From Frateuria flava (GTDB taxonomy: Bacteria; Pseudomonadota; Gammaproteobacteria; Xanthomonadales; Rhodanobacteraceae): a stretch of 64,000 bases of DNA. The stretch's first letter is position 1. Each line of letters starts with the position of its first letter. The notes under the pieces are model-generated. The model saw only the letters and a list, made by a program, of their open reading frames with translations. It was not told the DNA's origin and made no database searches. Shown piece by piece: positions 47,284 through 55,037 of the stretch. The stretch spans positions 62,001 to 126,000 of the forward strand of contig NZ_JAGJRS010000034.1 in the NCBI RefSeq assembly GCF_017837635.1, in the 5' to 3' direction. The translations under genes were made by a program, and so were the position numbers.

Positions 47284-47886
47284 CTACAGGGGCGGCACCG
47301 TGCGCACGCGCGCCTGGCCACGGGTGAGGTCGACGATGCGCGCGCAGGCTTCGGCGAGCCAGTCGGCCGGCAGTTCCAGCTCCAGCGTGGCGCCTTCGGC
47401 GTCGAAGTTCTCCTGTTCGATGCGTGCCTGCCAGCCGGGGCAGCGGGCCTTGAGCAGCGCCAGGTCAGCGAACGGGCAGTGCACGGTCAGCCGTGCCATC
47501 GCCACCAGCGGCACGCGTTCGGCCAGACGCAGGCATTCGGCGGCGGTGCCGCCGTAGGCACGCACCAGTCCGCCGGCGCCGAGCTTGATGCCGCCGTACC
47601 AGCGGGTGACCACCACCATCACGCGGTCCACGCCGGACCCCTCGATCGCCTGCAGGATCGGACGGCCGGCGGTGCCGCCGGGTTCGCCGTCATCGTTGAA
47701 GCGGTAGTCCTGCCCGATGCGGTAGGCCCAGCAGTTGTGCGTGGCCGTCGGGTCGGCGACCTCGTGCAGGAAGGCCATCGCCTGCTCGATCGACGTGACC
47801 GGCGCGGCCTGTGCAAGGAACCGGCTTTTGCGGATGTCCTGCGCGTGCCGGCAGGCGGCGACCAGGACGTGCAGGGTTTCGGACAT
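47284..47886 (-). CDS. YigZ/IMPACT family protein
   Basis: 200 residues. IMPACT N-terminal domain of the UPF0029 family; motifs SRFLAQAAPVTSIEQAMAFL, THNCWAYRIG..FNDDGEPGGTAGRPIL and VVVTRWYGGIKLGAGGLVRAYGG are the family signature. A C-terminal DUF1949 ferredoxin-like domain follows (about 130-200). YigZ may bind RNA or ribosomes (E. coli YigZ), role not settled. The frame is open upstream of ATG 47886, but only in non-conserved sequence. Confidence 0.92.
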   Translation of the reverse strand: MSETLHVLVAACRHAQDIRKSRFLAQAAPVTSIEQAMAFLHEVADPTATHNCWAYRIGQDYRFNDDGEPGGTAGRPILQAIEGSGVDRVMVVVTRWYGGIKLGAGGLVRAYGGTAAECLRLAERVPLVAMARLTVHCPFADLALLKARCPGWQARIEQENFDAEGATLELELPADWLAEACARIVDLTRGQARVRTVPPL

Positions 47887-47935
47887 GCTGGGCGGGCAGT
47901 GGCGTAACGGCGGCACGGTACCACGCCGTGCCGCC

Positions 47936-49381
47936 TCACCCGCCGATCGACTGGCCTGGCTCGGGGTGGCGGAAATCGTGCGGCACCGGGTCACGCGTCA
48001 GCCGGAACACGCCTTCGTGGACGCGTCGCGGCAGCACTACGTCGAGCACGGTGGTCTGGTGCGCACCCAGCATGGCGAACAGGTCCTCGTTCGCGGCGCT
48101 GGCGGCCAGGACGTGGTGCACCAGTCCGGCCAGGTCGACCGGTTGCACGCGCGCACCATACGGGCGGTGGCTGGCCACGGCAGCACGCAGGGTGCGCCGC
48201 GGATTGCGCGGGTCGGCCACGCGGGCGTCGCCGGCGAGCAGCGCATGGTTGAGGAACAGGGTGACGGTGCAGGGATCGGCCGCGTTGGCCTGCCGGTCGG
48301 TCAGGAAGCCGGGCGGCAACTGGTCCAGGCTCGCCTCCGGACCGGCGGTGAGCAGGAAACCTGCGCCGGTGAGCGGCTCGCCGGTGTCGTCGGCCAGCCG
48401 CAGGACAAGCATGCTGCGCGGGTCGTGGATGTGTACCCGCGGGGCGAACGGGCCGGCCGGCTCCAGCTCCACCTTGTCAGCATCGCGGGCCCGGTTCTCC
48501 GCGTCGAAGGAATCGCACAGGGCCGCGTAGGCGCCGGCGTCGTTGACGGCCAGGCAGCGCAGGATGGCGTCGACGGTCGCCGGGGCCGCGGCGGTGAGGA
48601 TGCCCTGATCCTCGCCCGAGTGCGCGGCGCCCGCGATCAGCTTGAACGCGCAACGCGGGCCACGCAGGAGGCTGAGCGAAAGCGGGTCGGCCGCGACGCC
48701 GCGCTTGCCGGCCGCCACCGCGAGCACCGCATGGCGCGCGTTGAGATTGGCCGCGGCGATGCGCACCACGCCGTCGGAGCCGTCCTCGCCGGTGTAGCTG
48801 TTGAGGTGGTCGTAGAGCGACCGGTCGGGCCGGTCGCCCGTGAGCACGAACAGGAACCGGCCCGTCGCGGCCGGGTCCCCACCATGGATGTGCTCGAGGT
48901 TGAGCGAAAGCGACGCGGCGCTGCCCAGTTCGAGCCAGTCGAGGATGCGCTGCCCCGGCTCGACGCCATTGAACCAGGCCTTGAGCCGGCCCAGCGTGCC
49001 TTTGCCCAGCCTGGCCAGCGCGGAGCCGAAATTCGCCGGCGCCAGCATCACCAGGTGGCTGAGCCGGATGGTGCTGTAGCTGCCGGGCGTGCCGCGTTGC
49101 GCACGCAGCCATTCGCGCACCACCGGACCGCCGGTCGAATGGGTGATGCAGGCGAAGCTGCCGGTGGACAGGTGCAGGTCCCGCAGGGCGCGGTCGAACG
49201 CGCGTACTAGGTCGCCCATGGTGACCGCATCGTCGAAGCTCACGTATTCGGACAGGTAGACGTCGTGGATCGTCAGCGCCAGGCCCGCGGCGCGCGCGGC
49301 CTCCTGCACGCGCCGCGGCATCGCGCCGTAGACGGCGGTGCTGGTCACGCTCCAGCCATGGACGAAGACGAGTGTCGTCAT
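47936..49381 (-). CDS. Alpha/beta hydrolase with large C-terminal region
   Basis: 481 residues. The N-terminal 250 residues form an alpha/beta hydrolase: the strand-loop FVHGWSVTSTAVYG, nucleophile Ser82 in ITHSTGGPVVREWL (GxSxG-like, here HSTGG), and a later His candidate near GAAHSGEDQGIL. After residue about 265 the protein continues for about 215 residues (HIHDPRSMLVLRLADDTGEPLTGAGFLL...), which reads like a beta-sandwich domain and has no hydrolase motif. No signal peptide. Resembles cytoplasmic lipase-like proteins annotated as phospholipase; substrate unknown. Divergent from the YdcF-like gene at 49523. Confidence 0.82.
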   Translation of the reverse strand: MTTLVFVHGWSVTSTAVYGAMPRRVQEAARAAGLALTIHDVYLSEYVSFDDAVTMGDLVRAFDRALRDLHLSTGSFACITHSTGGPVVREWLRAQRGTPGSYSTIRLSHLVMLAPANFGSALARLGKGTLGRLKAWFNGVEPGQRILDWLELGSAASLSLNLEHIHGGDPAATGRFLFVLTGDRPDRSLYDHLNSYTGEDGSDGVVRIAAANLNARHAVLAVAAGKRGVAADPLSLSLLRGPRCAFKLIAGAAHSGEDQGILTAAAPATVDAILRCLAVNDAGAYAALCDSFDAENRARDADKVELEPAGPFAPRVHIHDPRSMLVLRLADDTGEPLTGAGFLLTAGPEASLDQLPPGFLTDRQANAADPCTVTLFLNHALLAGDARVADPRNPRRTLRAAVASHRPYGARVQPVDLAGLVHHVLAASAANEDLFAMLGAHQTTVLDVVLPRRVHEGVFRLTRDPVPHDFRHPEPGQSIGG

Positions 49382-49522
49382 GCGGTGGTCCTTCGCGGGG
49401 TGGCCCGAGCGTAACAGGCGCGTGGATGTGTTTCGGCACCAGCACACCTTGTGGGTGTCCCGCACGACCTCCCGCTCATCTTTGCGTCCGCATAATGCCG
49501 GACTCGACCGTGGAGAGCGCCG

Positions 49523-50290
49523 ATGACCGTGCACCTGCTGATCGCATTGTTCGCCCTGGCCTGGCTGGCCGGCCGGCTGGGCTGGCGGCGGTTGCGACTC
49601 GTCGGCATCGTGCTCGCGCTGGCGTTCCTGGTCGCGGCCGGATGCGGAGCGCTACCGAAGCTGCTGCTGCGGGTATGGCAGTCACCCTACGCGCAGCGGC
49701 CGGCGCTGGACTGGGCGCCGTCCAATGCGATCGTCCTGCTCACCGCCGGGGCGACCTATCCGCCGGGCGGACCGCTGGAGCCGGGTCACACTGCCTATTC
49801 GCGCATCGCCGAGGCGGTCGTGCTCTACCGCGACTGCCATGCGTCGGGCGCACGCTGCACGGTGCTGGTCAGCGGCGGCGATGCGGAAAACACCGGCGAG
49901 CCGCTCGCGCGCACCTACAAGCGCACCCTGCTGCAACTGGGCGTGCCGCGCGAGGACATGGTGCTGGAAAAACGCAGCCTCACCACCTGGGGCAACGCCC
50001 TGTACGCGCGTGACATGCTCCGGCAGATCGGCGCCGACCGCGTCTGGCTGGTCACCTCGGCGCACCATCTGCGGCGGGCGGTGTTCGCGTTCGATCATTT
50101 CGGCATCAAGGTGACGCCTGTGAGGGCCGATTACCTGCGCGGCGTGTGGTCGTCGATGCCCAACGCGTACAACCTTTATGTCACCAACGCGGCACTGCAC
50201 GAGTACGTGGGGATGGCGCTCTACCACTGGTATGCCTGGCGCGGGCGGACCGACGTACCGACGGAAAACGAGGGGCCGGCAGAGGACTGA
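49523..50290 (+). CDS. YdcF/DUF218 family membrane protein
   Basis: 255 residues. Two N-terminal hydrophobic segments (about 3-40), then a DUF218 Rossmann-like domain with AIVLLTAGATYPPGG, CTVLVSGGDAENTGE and the LTTWGNALYARDMLRQIGADRVWLVTSAHHLRRAVFAFDHFG pattern (about 152-195). In E. coli, DUF218 proteins such as SanA/YdcF relate to envelope or S-adenosylmethionine binding. The DxxS/TxxNA motif supports the family. GGAGAGCG lies upstream of the start. Converges with the aldehyde dehydrogenase (stops 3 bp apart). Confidence 0.88.
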   Translation: MTVHLLIALFALAWLAGRLGWRRLRLVGIVLALAFLVAAGCGALPKLLLRVWQSPYAQRPALDWAPSNAIVLLTAGATYPPGGPLEPGHTAYSRIAEAVVLYRDCHASGARCTVLVSGGDAENTGEPLARTYKRTLLQLGVPREDMVLEKRSLTTWGNALYARDMLRQIGADRVWLVTSAHHLRRAVFAFDHFGIKVTPVRADYLRGVWSSMPNAYNLYVTNAALHEYVGMALYHWYAWRGRTDVPTENEGPAED

Positions 50291-50293
50291 TCC

Positions 50294-51727
50294 TCACCTC
50301 GGCCGGCGCATCACCATCAACCGCACTTCGCTCATGTCATCGATGGCATAGCGCACGCCCTCGCGGCCGAAGCCGGACAGCTTGATGCCGCCGTAGGGCA
50401 TGTTGTCGACGCGGAAGCTGGGAATGTCGTTGACGATCACGCCGCCCTGTTCAAGCTCGTCCCAGGCGCGCATGGCGTGTTCGAGCCGGTCGGTGAAAAT
50501 GCCTGCCTGCAGGCCGTAGTCCGAATCGTTGACCAGCCCGATGGCCTCGTCCAACGTGTCGAACGGGGCAAGCAACGCGAACGGGCCGAAGGCTTCCATG
50601 CGGTTGGCCCTGGCGTCGCGCGGCACGCCTTCCATCAGCGTCGCTTCCAGCATGTTGCCCTCGCGCTTGCCGCCGCAGAGCAATGTCGCGCCGGCGCGAC
50701 GCGCTTCTTCGATCCAGCCGTGCAGGCGCTCGGCCGCGGCCTCGTCGATCATCGGGCCGATGAACACGTCCTTCCTCTTCGGATCGCCTGCCTTGAGCTT
50801 CTTCGTGGCGCTGACCAGCTTCTTCTTCAGGGCCTCGTAGAGCGAGGCGTGCGCGTAGATCCGCTGCACGCCGATGCAACTCTGGCCGGACTGGTAGAAC
50901 GCACCGAACACCAGCCGCTGCACGATGGCGTCGAGCTTGTCGCCCTGGTCGGCATCGACGATGCAGGCCGCGTTGCCGCCCAGCTCCAGCACCACCTTCT
51001 TGCGGCCTGCGCGGGCCTTGAGATCCCAGCCGATCTGCCCGCCGGTGAAGGAAAGCAGCTTGAAGCGCTCGTCCTCGACCAGCGGCGAGGCCTCCTGGCC
51101 ACCCACGGGCAGGATCGAGAAGGCGCCCTTGGGCAGGTCGGTCTCGGCCAGCACCTGGCCGATGATCAGCGCGCCGATCGGCGTCTTCTCCGAGGGCTTG
51201 AGCACGAACGGACAGCCGGCGGCGATCGCCGGGGCCACCTTGTGCGCGACGAGATTGAGGGGGAAGTTGAACGGCGTGATGAAGGAGACCGGGCCGATCG
51301 GCACTCGCTTGGTGAAGCCGTGATAGCCGTCCAGGCGCGGCGCGAGTTCCAGGTTGAGCGTCTCGCCGTCCAGGCGCACCGCCTCGGCGGCGGCGATGCG
51401 GAACGTCTCGATGAGCCGGGTGACTTCTCCGGCGGCGTCCTTGATCGGCTTGCCTGCCTCCACGCACAGCGCCAGCGCCAGTTCGTCGCGGCGCTGCTCG
51501 AAGCGCGCGATGCAATGTTCCAGCACGGCCTGTCGCGCCCAGGGCTTAAACGCACGCATCGGCGCAGTCGCTTTCACCGCGGCGGCGATGGCTTTCTCGA
51601 TCGCGCGGGCGTCGGGCACCGCCACGCGGGTGGCGACCTTGCCGCTGTACTTGTCGCGCACCTCGAGGTCGGCGTTGTGATGCTGCGGGCGGTTGGCGAG
51701 GTAGTAGGGGTAGGTCTTGTCGAGCAT
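50294..51727 (-). CDS. NAD(P)-dependent aldehyde dehydrogenase
   Basis: 477 residues. Catalytic Cys284 in YQSGQSCIGVQ, general base Glu248 in ELGGN, Asn154 in TPFNFPLN and the FTGG nucleotide loop (about 227) are all present. Family-level: oxidises an aldehyde to the carboxylic acid with NAD(P). The C-terminal GGIKLSGFGREGVRYAIDDMSE is the conserved tail. Closest sub-family looks like non-phosphorylating glyceraldehyde-3-phosphate or related dehydrogenases (GapN/LcdH-like), uncertain. Start at 51727 with GGGAG upstream. Palindromic element 51788-51868 lies between its start and xseA. Confidence 0.9.
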   Translation of the reverse strand: MLDKTYPYYLANRPQHHNADLEVRDKYSGKVATRVAVPDARAIEKAIAAAVKATAPMRAFKPWARQAVLEHCIARFEQRRDELALALCVEAGKPIKDAAGEVTRLIETFRIAAAEAVRLDGETLNLELAPRLDGYHGFTKRVPIGPVSFITPFNFPLNLVAHKVAPAIAAGCPFVLKPSEKTPIGALIIGQVLAETDLPKGAFSILPVGGQEASPLVEDERFKLLSFTGGQIGWDLKARAGRKKVVLELGGNAACIVDADQGDKLDAIVQRLVFGAFYQSGQSCIGVQRIYAHASLYEALKKKLVSATKKLKAGDPKRKDVFIGPMIDEAAAERLHGWIEEARRAGATLLCGGKREGNMLEATLMEGVPRDARANRMEAFGPFALLAPFDTLDEAIGLVNDSDYGLQAGIFTDRLEHAMRAWDELEQGGVIVNDIPSFRVDNMPYGGIKLSGFGREGVRYAIDDMSEVRLMVMRRPR

Positions 51728-51787
51728 GAACGTCTCCCGGAGGGGCCACGGCAGGGTGCCGTCGACCGCGTTGCCGACGCGTGAGCC

Positions 51788-51868
51788 GGTGGGCGCAGGG
51801 GGCGTAGGGTGGGCTTCAGCCCACCATGGCCGCACGGGGAAGGGGCTTGAGCCCACCCTGCGCCCACC
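51788..51868. repeat. Cruciform-forming intergenic element after xseA
   Basis: Outer arms GGTGGGCGCAGGG (51788-51800) and CCCTGCGCCCACC (51856-51868) are perfect 13-bp reverse complements; inside lie GGTGGGCTTCAGCCCACC (51808-51825) and a partner GGGCTTGAGCCCACCC (51842-51857). The right outer arm ends inside the xseA stop codon. Probably a mixed REP element and terminator for xseA. Confidence 0.75.
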
Positions 51869-53223
51869 TACGGGTTGTCGGTCACCTTGAGCGCAAGCTC
51901 GCCTTCGGCCAGCCGCGCGCGCAGCGGCGTGCCCGGCGGTGCATCCCTTGCGGCACGCAACACGTGGCCTTCGCTGTCGAACACGATCGCGTAGCCGCGC
52001 TCCAGCGTCGCCAACGGGCTGACTGCCTGCAGCGCGCGGGCGGACTGGCGCAGGGTCAGGCGGGCGCGTTCCAGCCGGTGGCCCATGCACTGCTGCAGCG
52101 AGCGCTCCCGCTCGGCCAGGCGCCGCTGCAGCAACTGCAGGCGCTGGCGCGGGTGCTGTGCCAGCAGTCGTGCGTGCAGCCTCTCGAGCCGCATCGAGCG
52201 GTTGCGGGCCTGCTCGCGCAGCGCCGCGTGCAGGCGGTGGTGCAGTTGCCCCAGCCGTTCGCGGTCGCGCGCCAGCCGCGCCTGCGGGCGCTGCGCCTGC
52301 AGGCGGGCGAGCAGGTGGTCGAGGCGTTGGGTCTGCGCCTGCAGCCGGCGGCTTTGCAGCAGTTGCAGGCGTTGCGCCACCTGGCCCAGGTGCCGCCGCA
52401 GGGCTAGCGCGTCCGGCACCAGCAGCTCGGCGGCGGCCGAGGGGGTGGCCGCGCGCAGATCGGCGACGAAATCGGCAATGGAAAAGTCGATCTCGTGCCC
52501 GACCGCGCTCACCACCGGAACCGCGCTGGCATGCACGGCGCGGGCGACGGCTTCGTCACTGAAGGCCATCAGGTCTTCCAGCGAGCCGCCGCCGCGGGTC
52601 AGCAGCAGCACATCGTGGCGGCGCGCGGCCGAAGCCTTGCGCAGCATCGCCTCGATGGCCGGTGGCGCCTCGCGGCCCTGTACCGGCACCGGCAGCACGT
52701 CCACCTCGACCAGCGGCCAGCGCCGGCGCAGCACGCTCAGCACGTCGCGGATCGCCGCGCCGGTGGCCGACGTGATCACGCCGATGCGCCGGGCAAAGCG
52801 GGGCAGGGTGCGCTTGCGGGAATCCTCGAACAGGCCTTCGGCCTGGAGCCGTGCCTTGAGCAGATCGAACTCGCGCCGCAGCGCGCCTTCGCCAGCCAGC
52901 TCCATGTGTTCGGCGACCAGCTGGAACTCGCCGCGCGGTTCGTACAGGCCGACCCGCGCGCGCACCAGCACGTGCATGCCGTCGGCCGGCTTGAAGCGCA
53001 GCCAGCTGCTCTTGGGCTTGAACATCGCCGCGCGCACCTGGGCGCCGGCGTCCTTCAGGGTGAAGTAGAGGTGCCCCGAGGCCGGGCGCGACACGTTGCA
53101 CAGCTCGCCCTCGATCCACACCAGCGGCAGCGCGTCCTCCAGCAGCCCGCGCACCAGCCGGTTGAGCGTGCTCGGGGTCAGGATGTTGCGCGGCGGGGCG
53201 GCGGGTTGGTCGGGGGTACGCAT
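51868..53223 (-). CDS. xseA: Exodeoxyribonuclease VII large subunit
   Basis: 451 residues. Degrades single-stranded DNA to oligonucleotides, working with XseB. N-terminal OB-fold (LVWIEGELCNVSRPASGHLYFTLKDAGAQV, about 34-65), nuclease core RRIGVITSATGAAIRDVLSVLRRRWP, LLTRGGGSLEDLMAFSDE and VVSAVGHEIDFSIADFVADLRAATPSAAAELL. The C-terminal long helical part (about 270-420) is Arg/Gln-rich. XseB is not encoded next to it. TAG stop shared with the end of the palindromic element. Confidence 0.96.
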   Translation of the reverse strand: MRTPDQPAAPPRNILTPSTLNRLVRGLLEDALPLVWIEGELCNVSRPASGHLYFTLKDAGAQVRAAMFKPKSSWLRFKPADGMHVLVRARVGLYEPRGEFQLVAEHMELAGEGALRREFDLLKARLQAEGLFEDSRKRTLPRFARRIGVITSATGAAIRDVLSVLRRRWPLVEVDVLPVPVQGREAPPAIEAMLRKASAARRHDVLLLTRGGGSLEDLMAFSDEAVARAVHASAVPVVSAVGHEIDFSIADFVADLRAATPSAAAELLVPDALALRRHLGQVAQRLQLLQSRRLQAQTQRLDHLLARLQAQRPQARLARDRERLGQLHHRLHAALREQARNRSMRLERLHARLLAQHPRQRLQLLQRRLAERERSLQQCMGHRLERARLTLRQSARALQAVSPLATLERGYAIVFDSEGHVLRAARDAPPGTPLRARLAEGELALKVTDNP

Positions 53224-53530
53224 GGACCGTCGAGCCTAGCACGAAGCGCTTGTTGAACATGCGCTTGGGCGAGGAAGTGCATGTTGGGTGTCAGTTCGTG
53301 GCGAGGCTTCCCCCATCCGCCTTCGGCACCTTCCCCCGCAGGCGGGGGAAGGCTCGATCGGGAGTCTTGCCGCGTGTACGGGTAGCGCCGTAGGGCCCTC
53401 CCCGGCGCAGCCACCGGGCGGGCGGGAGAAGGCTCGATGGGTTTGCCCCGTATGTACGAGAAGCTTCCTCACGGTCCTTCCCCCGCCCGCGGGGGAAGGT
53501 GCCCGAAGGGCGGATGGGGGAGGCCTTGCC
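53224..53530. repeat. Family C repeat cluster between xseA and the phospholipase D gene
   Basis: No gene. A family C unit at 53303-53352 and its inverted copy at 53475-53525 face each other, with a degenerate piece (GGCGGGCGGGAGAAGGCTCG) between. The two units repeat the arrangement seen at 26001-26153. Confidence 0.8.
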
Positions 53531-54955
53531 TCAGTCCCGCCGCCGGCGCAGCCGCCAGACCCGGATCGCCAGGTTCAACGCGAACCACGCCGACAGCACC
53601 GCGATAGGCCAGCTCACCACCTTCGGCCAGGCCAGCGACACCACCGCCAGCACGGTCAACACGGCGATGCCGGCCAGCAGCGGGCCGCGCGCGGTATCGC
53701 CGAGCACGCGGCGGTCGGTCAGCGCGGCGCCGACCGTGTTGGCGATGCGCAGCGCGCCGGCCGCGGCGCGGCTGGTGCTGCCGCCGGGGTGTTTGGGCCG
53801 CGGCGGGCGTTCGGTGCTGCTCTTTACCCGCGCGATGTGCGGGCGATGCCGGCGCGGCGCCAGCACGATCTCGGTGGCGTTGGTGAGGTCGCGTTCGTAC
53901 TGTTCGGCCAGCAGCCCGGCGAAGCCGGTGTCCTCCACCGCCACGTCGATCTCGCGATTGCCCAGCCAGCTGGCGATGTTGAGGTTGGACGAGCCCACGC
54001 GTGCCCACTGGCCGTCGGCCACGGCCGTCTTGGCGTGCAGCATCGAGCCGTTCCACTCGAACACGCGGATGCCGGCCTTGAGCAACGGTCGGTAGCCCGA
54101 GCGGGACATGCCGGCGACCAGCGGGATGTCGCTGGTGCCCGGCACCAGCAGGCGCACGTCCACGCCGTCGCGCGCGGCCGAGGCCAGCGCCTGCACGTAC
54201 GGGGCCATCCCGACGAAGTAGGCGTCGGTGATCCACAGCGTGCGGCGCGCCATCGCCGCGACCTGCTGGTCGAGCCGGTACATGCCGGCGGTCGAGGGCT
54301 GGGTGGCGATCACGCGCAGGGCGATCTCGCCGGCGGTCCGGTCTTCCGGCGGCGGCAGCGCCAGCGGCTTGCCCATGCTCGCCCAGCTTTGCGCGAAGGC
54401 CTGTTCCAGTTCGCCCACGGCCGGACCGTGCAGCGCCACGCCGGTATCGCGCCATGGCGGCACGCCGCGCGCCGCGTTGCCCAGCCAGCGCGCGCTGATG
54501 CACACGCCGGACAGAAAGCCGAGGTGCCCATCGACCACCAGCAGCTTGCGGTGGTCGCGGGTGATCCAGCCGAACGGCTTGCCCAGCTGGGGCGGGTTGA
54601 ATACGCGCACCTCGCCGCCGGCCTGGCGCAAGGGCTGCCAGAACCCATAGCCGGACTGGCCCAGGCAGCCGAGCCAGTCGCAGGCCACCGCGACCATCAC
54701 GCCGGCCCGCGCGCGTTCGACCAGCGCATCGCGGAAGGCGCGGCCAACCACGTCGTCGCTGATCAGGTAGTTCTCCAGCAGGATGCGCTGGCGGGCGCCG
54801 CGGATCGCGGCGAGCCAGGCGTCGAAATGGGCCTGCGCATCGATCAGCAGCTCGACCGCGTTGCCGCCGATCAGCGGCGCACCGGCAGCGCGGCTCAGGG
54901 CCTGTTCGGCCAGGAAGCGGCTGGGCGCGGAGGGAATCAGCGGGGTCGTCGCCAT
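53531..54955 (-). CDS. Cardiolipin synthase / phospholipase D-like protein
   Basis: 474 residues. Two HKD motifs: DHRKLLVVDGHLGFLSGVCI (HxK..DG) and MLHAKTAVADGQWARVGSSNLNIAS. These mark phospholipase D family enzymes such as cardiolipin synthase ClsB, which joins two phospholipids into cardiolipin plus glycerol or acts with phosphatidylethanolamine. The N-terminal core (1-370) is cytoplasmic with no strong membrane segment; two hydrophobic stretches at the end (about 405-460) would anchor it in the inner membrane. Arg/Pro-rich linker before them. Start MATTPLIPSAPS at 54955. Confidence 0.87.
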   Translation of the reverse strand: MATTPLIPSAPSRFLAEQALSRAAGAPLIGGNAVELLIDAQAHFDAWLAAIRGARQRILLENYLISDDVVGRAFRDALVERARAGVMVAVACDWLGCLGQSGYGFWQPLRQAGGEVRVFNPPQLGKPFGWITRDHRKLLVVDGHLGFLSGVCISARWLGNAARGVPPWRDTGVALHGPAVGELEQAFAQSWASMGKPLALPPPEDRTAGEIALRVIATQPSTAGMYRLDQQVAAMARRTLWITDAYFVGMAPYVQALASAARDGVDVRLLVPGTSDIPLVAGMSRSGYRPLLKAGIRVFEWNGSMLHAKTAVADGQWARVGSSNLNIASWLGNREIDVAVEDTGFAGLLAEQYERDLTNATEIVLAPRRHRPHIARVKSSTERPPRPKHPGGSTSRAAAGALRIANTVGAALTDRRVLGDTARGPLLAGIAVLTVLAVVSLAWPKVVSWPIAVLSAWFALNLAIRVWRLRRRRD

Positions 54956-55037
54956 GGCGGCGAGTTTAGGGCATGGCTCGTGCCGTGAATGTCGCGGGTC
55001 GATACGCGTCGCTTGCGGCTTCTGCCATGATCGGCAC

